A stretch of 64,000 nt of DNA from Pseudomonas protegens CHA0 (GCF_000397205.1 NC_021237.1:6455001-6519000); one strand, 5' to 3'; counted from the first letter of the stretch, positions 1 to 10,101 are shown. Translations and numbers: made by a program. Notes: generated by a model not told the origin, from the sequence alone.

Positions 1-1068
<1,068 letters not shown>

Positions 1069-1423
1069 GGAGACGGCTATCTCAAGGTAGCGATGCGCCA
1101 CTGGGCGCCTCGGTAAATAAATATTCGATGCAGAACAGACTGTGTTTCATCCAGCTTGTTCACGCGCAACATGTTGTCGAAATGCCCAAAAGCACTTCAA
1201 GGAGCGATTTTACTAAAGGACTGGAACGGCAAAATCGGCGAAAAGTCGAAGTCTAGCTGGTAAATCAGGGCTTCTTGCCGGTAACTCATACAACCTGCTC
1301 AAGTACATGCTGATCCGCGAAGACCTGATAGGCGTGGCCGCCAGTAAAACGGATCAGTATCCTAGCACCTCCTCGCCCGCACAGGCTAAGACCAAGCGGG
1401 CAGCCCAACAGGTTTAAAAACGA
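1069..1423. other. Divergent intergenic region ftsY / M16 operon
   Basis: This 355-bp gap separates the divergent starts of ftsY (1068, minus) and the first M16 gene (1424, plus), so it should carry both promoters. I see no convincing -35/-10 pair, no REP palindrome and no plausible coding frame. The only short open frames lack a ribosome binding site. Confidence 0.6.
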
Positions 1424-2779
1424 ATGAATGCTCTAGCCCGCCGCGCCGCAGGCCTGCTGCTCAGCACAGTTTGTCTGCCCCTTGCAGCCCTGGCTGCCGA
1501 CCCTCAACCCACCCATGAATTCACCCTCGACAACGGCCTCAAGGTCGTGGTCCGCGAAGATCATCGCGCGCCGGTGGTGGTGTCCCAGGTCTGGTACAAG
1601 GTCGGCTCCAGCTACGAAACCCCGGGCCAGACCGGTTTGTCCCACGCCCTGGAACACATGATGTTCAAGGGCAGCGAGAAAGTCGGCCCCGGCGAGGCCT
1701 CCCTGATCCTGCGGGACCTGGGCGCCGAAGAGAACGCCTTCACCAGCGACGACTTCACGGCCTATTACCAGGTCCTGGCCCGCGACCGCCTGGGCGTGGC
1801 CCTGGAGCTGGAAGCCGACCGCATGGCCAGCCTGCGCCTGCCGGCCGACGAGTTCAGCCGCGAAATCGAGGTCATCAAGGAAGAGCGCCGCCTGCGCACC
1901 GACGACAAGCCGATGTCCAAGGCCTACGAGCGCTTCAAGGCCATGGCCTACCCGGCCAGCGGCTACCACACGCCGACCATCGGCTGGATGGCCGACCTGA
2001 ACCGGATGAAGGTCGAGGAACTGCGCCACTGGTACCAGGCCTGGTACGTGCCGAACAATGCCACCCTGGTGGTAGTCGGCGACGTCACCCCGGACGAGGT
2101 GAAAACCCTGGCCCAACGCTACTTCGGCGCGATCCCCAAGCGTGACGTGCCACCGGCGAAGATCCCCATGGAGCTGGCCGAGCCCGGCGAGCGCCTGATC
2201 ACCTTGCACGTCAAGACCCAACTGCCGAGCCTGATGCTGGCCTTCAACGTGCCGAGCATCGCCACCGCCGAGGACAAACGCGCGGTGAACGCCCTGCGCC
2301 TGGCCGCGGCCCTGCTGGACGGCGGCTACAGCGCTCGCATCCCGACCCAGCTGGAGCGCGGCGAAGAGCTGCTGTCCGGCGGCTCCACCAGCTACGACGC
2401 CTACACCCGGGGCGACAGCCTGTTCATGCTTTCGGCCACCCCCAACAGCCAGAAGAAGAAAACCATCGCCCAGGCCGAAGCCGGGCTGTGGCGCCTGCTG
2501 GACCAGTTGAAGACCACCCCGCCATCCGCCGAGGAACTGGAGCGGGTGCGAGCCCAGGTGATCGCCGGGCTGGTCTACGAACGTGACTCCATCACCAGCC
2601 AGGCCACCGCCATCGGCCAGCTGGAAACCGTCGGCCTGTCGTGGAAGCTGATGGACACCGAGCTTGCGGAACTGCAAAGCGTGACCCCGGAAGACATCCA
2701 GAAGGCCGCCCGCACCTATTTCACTCGGGAACGTATGAGCGTGGCCCATGTACTGCCTGAGGAGTCCGCTCATGAGTAA
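1424..2779 (+). CDS. M16 family zinc metallopeptidase, catalytic subunit
   Basis: 451 aa. A signal peptide covers about residues 1-25 (MNALARRAAGLLL...AALAA), so the protein is periplasmic or envelope-bound. The inverted zinc motif HxxEH is H74-ALE-H78, and the third ligand is probably in EE at 153-154 (EVIKEERR). This is the catalytic half of a split pitrilysin-type M16B protease. It lacks the C-terminal substrate-binding R/Y signature, which its downstream partner has. The next gene overlaps it by 8 bp, so the two are probably made together. Substrates are probably short unfolded peptides (family knowledge). Confidence 0.9.
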   Translation: MNALARRAAGLLLSTVCLPLAALAADPQPTHEFTLDNGLKVVVREDHRAPVVVSQVWYKVGSSYETPGQTGLSHALEHMMFKGSEKVGPGEASLILRDLGAEENAFTSDDFTAYYQVLARDRLGVALELEADRMASLRLPADEFSREIEVIKEERRLRTDDKPMSKAYERFKAMAYPASGYHTPTIGWMADLNRMKVEELRHWYQAWYVPNNATLVVVGDVTPDEVKTLAQRYFGAIPKRDVPPAKIPMELAEPGERLITLHVKTQLPSLMLAFNVPSIATAEDKRAVNALRLAAALLDGGYSARIPTQLERGEELLSGGSTSYDAYTRGDSLFMLSATPNSQKKKTIAQAEAGLWRLLDQLKTTPPSAEELERVRAQVIAGLVYERDSITSQATAIGQLETVGLSWKLMDTELAELQSVTPEDIQKAARTYFTRERMSVAHVLPEESAHE

Positions 2780-4262
2780 GCGCAAGAATGCCTCGCCGGT
2801 CCTGCTGGGCCTGGCCCTGGTGGCCCTGCTCACCGCCGGCGGCCTGTACCTGTCGCGTTCCGGCGAATCCAATGCCAGCCAGGCCCTGGACAACGCCAAG
2901 ACCAGCCAGAAGCTCCAATCCCTGGCCGAGCTGGATGGCAAGGCCCCCAGCCACCGCAACCTCAATGTGCAGACCTGGAGCACCGCCGAAGGCGCCAAGG
3001 TGCTGTTCGTCGAAGCCCGCGAGCTGCCGATGTTCGACCTGCGCCTGATCTTCGCCGCCGGCAGCAGCCAGGACGGCAACGCGCCGGGCGTGGCCCTGTT
3101 GACCAACGCCATGCTCAACGAAGGCGTGGCCGGCAAGGATGTAGGCGCCATCGCCCAGGGCTTCGAAGGCCTGGGTGCGGATTTCGGCAACGGCGCCTAC
3201 AAGGACATGGCCGTGGCCTCGCTGCGCAGCCTGAGCGCTGTGGATAAACGCGAACCGGCGCTGAAGCTGTTCGCCGAAGTGGTGGGCAAGCCGACCTTCC
3301 CCGCCGACTCCCTGGCGCGGATCAAGAACCAGATGCTCGCCGGCTTCGAATACCAGAAGCAGAACCCCGGCAAGCTGGCCAGCCTGGAGCTGATGAAGCG
3401 CCTGTATGGCACCCACCCTTACGCCCATGCCAGCGACGGCGATGCCAAGAGCATCCCGCCGATCACCCTGGCCCAGCTCAAGGCTTTCCACGCCAAGGCC
3501 TATGCCGCAGGCAACGTGGTGATCGCCCTGGTCGGCGACCTGTCCCGCAGCGATGCCGAGGCGATTGCCGCACAAGTCTCCGCCGCCCTGCCAAAAGGCC
3601 CGGCGCTGGCGAAGATCGAGCAACCTGCCGAACCCAAGGCCAGCATCGGCCATATCGAGTTCCCGTCGAGCCAGACCAGCCTGATGCTGGCGCAACTGGG
3701 CATCGACCGTGACGACCCGGACTACGCCGCTGTCTCCCTGGGCAACCAGATTCTCGGCGGCGGCGGCTTCGGCACCCGGCTGATGAGCGAAGTGCGCGAG
3801 AAGCGCGGCCTGACCTACGGCGTCTACTCGGGTTTCACCCCGATGCAGGCCCGCGGCCCGTTCATGATCAACCTGCAGACCCGCGCGGAAATGAGCGAAG
3901 GCACCCTGAAGCTGGTGCAGGACGTGTTCGCCGAGTACCTGAAGAACGGCCCGACCCAGAAAGAACTGGACGACGCCAAGCGTGAACTGGCTGGCAGCTT
4001 CCCGCTGTCCACCGCCAGCAACGCCGATATCGTCGGCCAGCTGGGCGCCATGGGTTTCTACAACCTGCCGTTGAGCTACCTGGAAGACTTCATGCGTCAA
4101 TCCCAGGAGCTGACGGTGGAGCAGGTCAAGGCCGCCATGAACAAGCACCTGAATGTCGACAAGATGGTCATCGTCAGCGCCGGCCCCACCGTCGCGCAAA
4201 AGCCGTTGCCGCCTCCCACTGACAAACCCGCCGAGCAGCCGCTCGGGGTTCCGGAGCATTAA
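2772..4262 (+). CDS. M16 family peptidase-like protein, non-catalytic partner subunit
   Basis: 496 aa. I chose the ATG at 2772 (MSKRKNASPV), preceded by GAGGAG; an in-frame ATG at 2748 lies inside the upstream gene. A single N-terminal transmembrane helix (about residues 8-27) suggests membrane anchoring facing the periplasm. Where HxxEH should be, the protein reads LLTNAMLNEG, so the zinc site is absent. It keeps the R/Y-pair region (TRLMSEVREKRGLTYGVYS) typical of the non-catalytic subunit of two-component M16B peptidases. It overlaps the catalytic gene by 8 bp and rsmD by 1 bp. Confidence 0.88.
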   Translation: MSKRKNASPVLLGLALVALLTAGGLYLSRSGESNASQALDNAKTSQKLQSLAELDGKAPSHRNLNVQTWSTAEGAKVLFVEARELPMFDLRLIFAAGSSQDGNAPGVALLTNAMLNEGVAGKDVGAIAQGFEGLGADFGNGAYKDMAVASLRSLSAVDKREPALKLFAEVVGKPTFPADSLARIKNQMLAGFEYQKQNPGKLASLELMKRLYGTHPYAHASDGDAKSIPPITLAQLKAFHAKAYAAGNVVIALVGDLSRSDAEAIAAQVSAALPKGPALAKIEQPAEPKASIGHIEFPSSQTSLMLAQLGIDRDDPDYAAVSLGNQILGGGGFGTRLMSEVREKRGLTYGVYSGFTPMQARGPFMINLQTRAEMSEGTLKLVQDVFAEYLKNGPTQKELDDAKRELAGSFPLSTASNADIVGQLGAMGFYNLPLSYLEDFMRQSQELTVEQVKAAMNKHLNVDKMVIVSAGPTVAQKPLPPPTDKPAEQPLGVPEH

Positions 4263-4882
4263 TGGCCCGTCCAGCCCGTCCCAGCAAGAAACCCGTCCAC
4301 AACCAGCACAATGGCGTGGGCCAGTTGCGCATCATTGGCGGCGAATGGCGCAGCCGCAAGCTGAGCTTCCCCGACCTGCCGGGGCTGCGCCCGACCCCGG
4401 ACCGGGTGCGTGAAACCCTGTTCAACTGGTTGGCCCCCTATGTGGCCGGGGCCAAGGTCATCGACCTGTTCGCCGGCAGCGGTGCGGTGTTCCTCGAAGC
4501 CCTGTCCCGTGGCGCCGCCACGGGCCTGGCCCTGGACAGCAGCAGCGTGGCCATTTCCAGCCTGCGCGAGCACCTGGGGACCCTGCGCTGCACCGTCGGC
4601 CAGGCCCAGACCGCCGACGCCCTGCGCTACCTGGAAACCCAGCCGGCCACGCCGTTCGACCTGGCCTTCCTCGACCCGCCGTTCAATCAGAACCTGCTGC
4701 CCGCCGCCTGCGCCCTGCTGGAAGAGTGCGGCTGGCTGGCGGACGACGCCTGGATCTACACCGAAAGCGAAACCGCGCCATCGACCCTGGGGCTCCCCGG
4801 AAGCTGGCGCCTGCACCGTGAACAAAAATCCGGGCAGGTGTATTACTCGTTGTGGCAACGTATGGCAGACAACGTCGCCTAG
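4262..4882 (+). CDS. rsmD: 16S rRNA (guanine966-N2)-methyltransferase RsmD
   Basis: 206 aa. The SAM-binding motif is DLFAGSGAVFLEALSRGA and the catalytic motif is LDPPFN, preceded by the family signature RPTPDRVRETLFNWL. It methylates G966 of 16S rRNA during 30S assembly. It starts at the TAATG overlap with the upstream M16 gene, so it is the third cistron of the operon. An N-terminal Lys/Arg-rich extension of about 20 residues (MARPARPSKKP) probably helps bind RNA. A GC-rich inverted repeat follows in the next gap. Confidence 0.96.
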   Translation: MARPARPSKKPVHNQHNGVGQLRIIGGEWRSRKLSFPDLPGLRPTPDRVRETLFNWLAPYVAGAKVIDLFAGSGAVFLEALSRGAATGLALDSSSVAISSLREHLGTLRCTVGQAQTADALRYLETQPATPFDLAFLDPPFNQNLLPAACALLEECGWLADDAWIYTESETAPSTLGLPGSWRLHREQKSGQVYYSLWQRMADNVA

Positions 4883-4969
4883 AACCTGATCACGACCTCG
4901 CGAGCAACGCTCAGGCCCGAGCCGCGCAGCAGATCGTAGTCAGGCTCTCAAGCCGACCGGAACAAGGTA

Positions 4970-4989
4970 CGCAGCCCGCCCGGGCTGCG
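4970..4989. other. GC-rich inverted repeat upstream of yheT
   Basis: CGCAGCCCG (4970-4978) and CGGGCTGCG (4981-4989) form a 9-bp inverted repeat separated by two bases. It sits in the 131-bp gap between rsmD and the hydrolase, about 25 bp before the GTG start. No T-run follows, so it is not an obvious intrinsic terminator. It may fold in the mRNA leader. Confidence 0.4.
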
Positions 4990-5013
4990 CGCCGCTGCAT
5001 CGAGACCCTCCCC

Positions 5014-6015
5014 GTGCCCGACTCGCCTGATCGCTTCACCCCCGCCTTCGGCCTTGGCAACCCGCACCTACAGACCCTGTGGGGCCCGCTGTGGCGCCCG
5101 ACCACTCATCTTGAGCGCCAGCGCGAACGCTTGTGGCTGGACGACGGCGACTTTCTCGACCTGGACTGGCACGGCCCCCATAGCGCCGACGCGCCCCTGG
5201 TGCTGGTGCTGCATGGTTTGACCGGTTCTTCCAACTCGCCTTACGTGGCCGGCCTGCAGCAGGCCCTGGCAACCCGGGGCTGGGCCAGCGCGGCGCTAAA
5301 CTGGCGCGGCTGTTCCGGCGAGCCCAACCTGCTGCCCCGCAGCTACCACTCCGGGGCCAGCGAAGACCTGGCTGCAGCCATCGCTCACCTGCGGGCCAAG
5401 CGCCCCCAGGCGCCGCTCTATGCGGTGGGCTACTCCCTGGGGGGCAATGTGCTGCTCAAATACCTAGGGGAAAGCGGCAGCGACAGCCCGTTGCAAGGCG
5501 CCACGGCGGTGTCGGTGCCGTTTCGCCTGGACCAGTGCGCCGATCGCATAGGCCAGGGTTTTTCCAAGGTCTACCAGGCGCACTTCATGCGCGAGATGCT
5601 GGCCTACATCAAGGACAAGCAGCGCCAGTTCCAGCACGACGGCCGCCACGAAGGCCTGGCCACCCTGGCGCAACTGGGGCCGCTGACCAAGATGCGCACC
5701 TTCTGGGACTTCGACGGCCGGGTCACCGCGCCGCTGCACGGCTTTGCCGATGCCCAGGACTATTACCGCCGCGCCTCCAGCCGCTATTTCCTGGGGCAAA
5801 TCCGCACCCCGACCCTGATCATCCAGGCCGCGGACGACCCCTTCGTATTCCGTCACAGCCTGCCCGAAGCCAGCGAGCTATCCGCCAGCACCCAGTTCGA
5901 GCTGCAGGCCAAGGGTGGCCATGTGGGTTTTGTCGACGGCAGCCTGAAACACCCCGGCTATTACCTGGAGCGGCGGATCCCGCAGTGGTTGGCTGGCCTG
6001 GATCGCCATGGATAA
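5014..6015 (+). CDS. yheT: YheT-family alpha/beta hydrolase
   Basis: 333 aa from a GTG at 5014 (MPDSPDRFTPAFGLGNPHLQT). No earlier start outside rsmD is plausible, and family members begin just before the F-x-P-x-x-x-L-x-N-x-H-x-Q-T signature seen here. The nucleophile elbow is GYSLGGN, the acid is probably in AADDPF, and the histidine in GGHVGF. The family is a predicted esterase/acyltransferase whose substrate is unsettled. The AraC gene overlaps its end by 8 bp, suggesting cotranscription. Confidence 0.85.
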   Translation: MPDSPDRFTPAFGLGNPHLQTLWGPLWRPTTHLERQRERLWLDDGDFLDLDWHGPHSADAPLVLVLHGLTGSSNSPYVAGLQQALATRGWASAALNWRGCSGEPNLLPRSYHSGASEDLAAAIAHLRAKRPQAPLYAVGYSLGGNVLLKYLGESGSDSPLQGATAVSVPFRLDQCADRIGQGFSKVYQAHFMREMLAYIKDKQRQFQHDGRHEGLATLAQLGPLTKMRTFWDFDGRVTAPLHGFADAQDYYRRASSRYFLGQIRTPTLIIQAADDPFVFRHSLPEASELSASTQFELQAKGGHVGFVDGSLKHPGYYLERRIPQWLAGLDRHG

Positions 6016-6838
6016 GCCAGCCCGGGAATCGATCCGCTTCTGGCAGAGTGCGCCCCTGGCCGGGGTCGAGTTGCTGGCCGCGCGTTACATCGAGCAGCGT
6101 TTCGTGCCCCATGTGCATGAGGGCTATGTGATCGGCATGATCATGGCCGGTGCCCAGCGCTACCGCTATCGCGGAGCCGAGCATTTGGCGGGCAGCGGCA
6201 CCCTGGTGCTGATCAACCCGGACGAGCTGCACACCGGGGCCAAGGGCGTGGAAGACGGCTGGCTGTACCGCGCCTTCTACCCGGAGAACCAGCAGATATT
6301 CGGCCTGCTGGATGAACTGGAACTGCCCAGCGGCAGCCTGCCGGCCTTCGGCGCCACCTTGTACCGCGATCCGGACCTGGTACAGGGTTTTGCCCGCCTG
6401 CACCACCTGCTGGAAAGCCCGGCCACGGCCCTGCAACAACAGACCCAATGGCGAGAAATGCTGCTGTTGCTGTTGCAACGGCACGCCGGAGTGCGGGCAC
6501 CAGGTGAACCCGGGCAGGAACACCGGGCCATCGTCCAGGCCAAGGAGTTGCTGCGCTCGCAGCTGGCGGCGCCGCCTTCATTGGAGGAACTGGCAGCAGC
6601 GGTGAACCTGTCACCGTTCCATTTCGCCCGGGTGTTTCGCCGGGCTACGGGGATTCCGCCCCACACCTGGTTGATGCAACAGCGCATCGCCAAGGCCCGG
6701 GCCTTGCTGCGTGACGGCTGCCTGCCCCTGGAAGTGGCGACACAATTGGGGTTTGCCGACCAGAGTCACCTCAGTCGGCAGTTCAAGCAGGTGTATGGGG
6801 TAGCGCCGGCGGCTTATCGCAGTGCCGTTCTGCAGTAG
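6008..6838 (+). CDS. AraC-family transcriptional regulator
   Basis: 276 aa. The N-terminal half is a cupin-type ligand-binding domain (FVPHVHEGYVIGMIMAGAQRY, then NPDELHTG). The C-terminal about 100 residues form the double helix-turn-helix AraC domain (LEELAAAVNLSPFHFARVFRRATG ... VATQLGFADQSHLSRQFKQVYG). The ATG overlaps the yheT stop by 8 bp. Its target is unknown: no divergent metabolic operon is adjacent, so it may act elsewhere. REP palindromes follow it. Confidence 0.88.
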   Translation: MDKPARESIRFWQSAPLAGVELLAARYIEQRFVPHVHEGYVIGMIMAGAQRYRYRGAEHLAGSGTLVLINPDELHTGAKGVEDGWLYRAFYPENQQIFGLLDELELPSGSLPAFGATLYRDPDLVQGFARLHHLLESPATALQQQTQWREMLLLLLQRHAGVRAPGEPGQEHRAIVQAKELLRSQLAAPPSLEELAAAVNLSPFHFARVFRRATGIPPHTWLMQQRIAKARALLRDGCLPLEVATQLGFADQSHLSRQFKQVYGVAPAAYRSAVLQ

Positions 6839-6848
6839 GGCGGTGCGG

Positions 6849-6922
6849 CTTTCGCGAGCAAGCTCGCTCCTACAGGTTCGCGGGGGCCTGCGGGCCGTAG
6901 GAGCTGGCTTGCCAGCGAAGGG
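6849..6922. repeat. REP palindrome pair (BIME/REPIN-like)
   Basis: Two inverted REP-like units lie in the convergent gap: TTTCGCGAGCAAGCTCGCTC-CTACA from 6850, and GTAGGAGCTGGCTTGCCAGCGAAG ending at 6921. Each folds into a short GC-rich stem. Extragenic palindromes of this type are dispersed in Pseudomonas by RAYT transposases (family knowledge). Confidence 0.85.
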
Positions 6923-6939
6923 GCCGCGGGTAAAGGCCG

Positions 6940-7794
6940 TCAGTCACCGGTGGCGACAGGCCGCTGCGCATCGGTGATCCACTCGCTCCACGAACCGGCA
7001 TACAGCCGCCCCAGGGGGTAGCCGGCCAGGCTCAGGGCAAACAGGTTGTGGCAGGCGGTGACGCCAGAACCGCAATAGGCCACCAGTTGCTGCGGGTCAC
7101 GCCCGGCCAGTTTCTGCGCGAAACGCTGCTTGAGCTGATCGGCCGGTAGAAAGCGCCCATCCTCCCCCAGGTTGTCGGTGAACGCCGCGCATTGCGCCCC
7201 GGGAATATGCCCGGCCACCGGGTCGATGGGTTCCACTTCGCCACGAAAGCGCGGCAGGCCACGGGCATCCAGCAGGGTCAGGTCCGTCTGGCCCAGGCGC
7301 TTGCCCAGGTGCTCGGCATCCAGCAGCAGGCTGTGATCAGGGTGCCCGACGAACTGCCCCGGCGCGTTTTCCGGGGCATCCAGGCTCAGCGGCAAGCCAG
7401 CGGCGTGCCAGGCTTTCAGGCCGCCATCGAGAATGAAAACGCCATCACGCTTGCCCAGCCAGGCCAGCAACCACCAGGCACGAGCGGCGTAGGAACCGGG
7501 GCCGTCGTCGTAGAGCACGATCTCGCTGTCGTTATCGATGCCCCAGGCCTGCAGGCGCGCCACCAACTGCGCGGGCTCCGGCAACGGATGCCGACCGGTC
7601 ACGCCCTTGATCACCGGCGCGCTCAGATCCCGGTTCAGGTCCGCGAAATGCGCCCCGGCGATATGCCCGTCGGCGTAACTGCGCTGGCCGTAATCCGGGT
7701 CTTCCAGAGCAAAGCGACAATCCAGAATCACCAGGCCGGGCTGCTGTTTCTTCTGGTCCAGGGCAAGCGGGCTGATCAACTGCGCGAGGGGCAT
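6940..7794 (-). CDS. Sulfurtransferase, 3-mercaptopyruvate/thiosulfate type (SseA-like)
   Basis: 284 aa with two tandem rhodanese domains. The C-terminal one carries the active-site loop YCGSGVTAC with the catalytic cysteine. The CG[S/T]GVTA form resembles 3-mercaptopyruvate sulfurtransferases more than thiosulfate rhodaneses, so MPST activity is the better guess. The N-terminal domain has the DGPGSYAARAWW motif but no catalytic Cys, as is normal. It is cytoplasmic with no signal peptide. It lies downstream of the TetR gene on the same strand with a 33-bp gap and may be cotranscribed. Confidence 0.9.
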   Translation of the reverse strand: MPLAQLISPLALDQKKQQPGLVILDCRFALEDPDYGQRSYADGHIAGAHFADLNRDLSAPVIKGVTGRHPLPEPAQLVARLQAWGIDNDSEIVLYDDGPGSYAARAWWLLAWLGKRDGVFILDGGLKAWHAAGLPLSLDAPENAPGQFVGHPDHSLLLDAEHLGKRLGQTDLTLLDARGLPRFRGEVEPIDPVAGHIPGAQCAAFTDNLGEDGRFLPADQLKQRFAQKLAGRDPQQLVAYCGSGVTACHNLFALSLAGYPLGRLYAGSWSEWITDAQRPVATGD

Positions 7795-7827
7795 GGCGGG
7801 CTCCTGTGAATAAGTTGGAGGTTGATC

Positions 7828-8499
7828 CTACTGCACTTCTTCCAGGGCTTGGGCCAAGGGCACATAAAACTCTTCGAACAGGCCGTTGACCGCTTCCCGG
7901 GCCTGGTCGGTGACGAAACCGGCCTCCAGCACCAGCACCTGGTACACCCCACGCTTGATGGCTTCTTCGCTCAGGTGCGTGGAGTTTTCCCGGGTCGTGC
8001 ACAGAAAACGCACCCAGGAGGTGAGGATGATCCAGGCATTGAGGGTCAGGGATTCGATCTGCACCTTGTCCATGGCGACGATCCCGGCGTCGACGAAACG
8101 CCCGTAGATGGCCATGCCCTGGATCAGGCAGCGCTGGGAAAAACGTCGGTAGCGCGCAGCCAGCTCGGGGTCGCTGTCCAGCAGGTGCTCCAGGTCGCGG
8201 TGCAGGAAGCGATAGCGCCACATGGCCGCCAGCAGAGCCTGCAGGTAGTAGCGCTTGTCTTGCACGGTGACCGCGCGCCCGGGGGGCGGTCGAAGGAAGC
8301 TGTCCACCAGGCTTTCGTACTCGGCAAACAGCACGGCGATGATCGCCTGCTTGTTGGGGAAGTGGTAGTACAGGTTGCCCGGGGAAATCTCCATGTGCGC
8401 CGCAATATGGTTGGTGCTGACGTTACGCTCGCCCTGCTGGTTGAAGAGTTCGAGGCTGAACTGGACGATGCGTTCGCGGGTTTTTATGCGTGGGGCCAT
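7828..8499 (-). CDS. TetR/AcrR-family regulator of the divergent dehydrogenase operon
   Basis: 223 aa. The N-terminal helix-turn-helix is typical (ERIVQFSLELFNQQGERNVSTNHIAAHMEISPGNLYYHFPNK), and the C-terminal helical domain should bind an inducer. It is divergent from the aldehyde dehydrogenase operon. A perfect 9-bp inverted repeat lies between -35 and -10 of the candidate promoter for that operon, so I infer repression of the ALDH-GMC genes and probably autoregulation. The inducer may be a fatty or aromatic aldehyde or alcohol, but the sequence does not say. Confidence 0.88.
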   Translation of the reverse strand: MAPRIKTRERIVQFSLELFNQQGERNVSTNHIAAHMEISPGNLYYHFPNKQAIIAVLFAEYESLVDSFLRPPPGRAVTVQDKRYYLQALLAAMWRYRFLHRDLEHLLDSDPELAARYRRFSQRCLIQGMAIYGRFVDAGIVAMDKVQIESLTLNAWIILTSWVRFLCTTRENSTHLSEEAIKRGVYQVLVLEAGFVTDQAREAVNGLFEEFYVPLAQALEEVQ

Positions 8500-8583
8500 G
8501 GGCGTGGGCTTTAATCAGAAGGCTGGCGTGCATCTTACGTTCTATCCCCCCGGGGATAAATCGCCACCGGCGCAGGAGGGCAA

Positions 8584-8613
8584 TTGACATTTTAGAGCAT
8601 AAGCTCTAAAAAA
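8584..8613 (+). promoter_or_regulatory. Promoter with overlapping palindromic operator (TetR site)
   Basis: A perfect -35 TTGACA (8584-8589) is followed after 17 bp by a weak -10 TAAAAA (8607-8612). Overlying the spacer and -10 is the inverted repeat TTTTAGAGC (8590-8598), ATAA, GCTCTAAAA (8603-8611). This arrangement suits repression by the adjacent TetR protein. Assignment to that regulator is inference from position. Confidence 0.7.
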
Positions 8614-8643
8614 CTAGCCACCTTACAAAGACGGAGCCCGTCC

Positions 8644-10074
8644 ATGTCTGCCGAAATCGCTTACCTGCAGGATTCCCTTCAGCAACAGGACGAGCTGCTT
8701 GAGCTGTTCGAAGCCCAGCGCCGGGCCTTTGCCGCCAACCCGATGCCCCCCGCAGCGCAACGCCAGCAATGGCTGAAGGCACTGCAGGAGCTGCTTAGCA
8801 ACGAGCGCCAGGCCCTGATCGATGCCATCAGCCAGGACTTCAGCAACCGCAGCGCCGACGAAACCCTGCTGGCCGAGCTGATGCCCAGCCTGCACGGCAT
8901 CCACTACGCCAGCAAACACCTGAAGAAATGGATGAAGCCGTCCCGCCGCGCCGTGGGCCTGGCCTTCCAGCCGGCCTCGGCCAAGGTGGTCTACCAGCCC
9001 CTGGGGGTGGTCGGGATCATAGTGCCGTGGAACTACCCGCTGTACCTGTGCATGGGCCCGCTGGTGGGGGCGCTGGCCGCCGGCAACCGAGTGATGCTCA
9101 AGCTCAGTGAGTCCACACCCGCCACCGGGCAACTGCTCAAGCAACTGCTGGCCCGGGTCTTCCCCGAGGACCTGGTGTGCGTGGTGCTGGGCGAGGCCGA
9201 GGTGGGCATGGCGTTTTCCAAGCTGCGCTTTGACCACCTGCTGTTCACCGGCGCCACCAGCATCGGCAAGCACGTGATGCGCGCCGCCGCGGAAAACCTG
9301 ACCCCGGTGACCCTGGAACTGGGCGGCAAATCCCCGGCCATCGTCTCCAGCACCGTGCCCCTCAAGGACGCTGCCGAACGCATCGCCTTCGGCAAGACCC
9401 TCAACGCCGGGCAGACCTGCGTCGCCCCGGACTACGTACTGGTACCGGAAGAGCGCGTCGGCGCCTTTGTCGAAGCCTATCGACAGGTGGTGCGCGGTTT
9501 TTTCCCGACCCTGGCAGACAACCCCGACTACACCGCCATCATCAACCAGCGCCAGTTGGCGCGGCTCAACGGTTACCTGAGCGACGCCACCAGCAAGGGC
9601 GCGCTGCTGGTGCCCCTGTTCGAGCAGAGCCAGGAACGCCGCCTGGGCCACAGCCTGCTGCTCAATGTCAGCGATGACATGACCGTGATGCAGGACGAGA
9701 TCTTCGGCCCGATCCTGCCCATCGTGCCCTACCGGACCCTGGACCAGGCCTTCGCCTATATCACCCAGCGTCCGCGCCCGCTGGCGCTGTACTACTTCGG
9801 CTACGACAAGGCCGAGCAGCAACGGGTGCTCAACGAAACCCACTCCGGCGGCGTGTGCCTCAACGACACCCTGCTGCATGTGGCCCAGGACGACCTGCCG
9901 TTCGGCGGCATCGGCCCTTCCGGCATGGGCCACTACCACGGGCATGAAGGCTTCCTGACCTTCAGCAAGGCCAAGGGGGTGTTCATCAAGCAGCGGTTCA
10001 ACGCCGCCCGCCTGATCTACCCGCCGTATGGCAAATCGATCCAGAAGCTCATCCAGAAGCTGTTCATTCGTTAA
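8644..10074 (+). CDS. Coniferyl-aldehyde-dehydrogenase-type aldehyde dehydrogenase
   Basis: 476 aa, full-length for the class-3-like ALDH group annotated as coniferyl aldehyde dehydrogenase (CalB-like). The Rossmann-fold NAD(P) region holds GVVGIIVPWNYPLYL and FTGATSIGKHV. The catalytic Glu lies in LELGGKSPAIV and the catalytic Cys in NAGQTCVAPDY. It would oxidise aldehydes produced by the downstream GMC oxidoreductase. First gene of an operon with the small Tat lipoprotein and the GMC gene. Physiological substrate is unproven; long-chain aliphatic or aromatic aldehydes are both possible. Confidence 0.9.
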   Translation: MSAEIAYLQDSLQQQDELLELFEAQRRAFAANPMPPAAQRQQWLKALQELLSNERQALIDAISQDFSNRSADETLLAELMPSLHGIHYASKHLKKWMKPSRRAVGLAFQPASAKVVYQPLGVVGIIVPWNYPLYLCMGPLVGALAAGNRVMLKLSESTPATGQLLKQLLARVFPEDLVCVVLGEAEVGMAFSKLRFDHLLFTGATSIGKHVMRAAAENLTPVTLELGGKSPAIVSSTVPLKDAAERIAFGKTLNAGQTCVAPDYVLVPEERVGAFVEAYRQVVRGFFPTLADNPDYTAIINQRQLARLNGYLSDATSKGALLVPLFEQSQERRLGHSLLLNVSDDMTVMQDEIFGPILPIVPYRTLDQAFAYITQRPRPLALYYFGYDKAEQQRVLNETHSGGVCLNDTLLHVAQDDLPFGGIGPSGMGHYHGHEGFLTFSKAKGVFIKQRFNAARLIYPPYGKSIQKLIQKLFIR

Positions 10075-10101
10075 CCAGTACAACGCCGGGTAATAACAAC
10101 A

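Noticed and set aside
1433..3190. Long open frame (585 codons) antisense to the first M16 gene
   Set aside because: It mirrors the high-GC codon pattern of the sense gene, has no ribosome site or recognisable family, and the sense strand encodes a complete peptidase.
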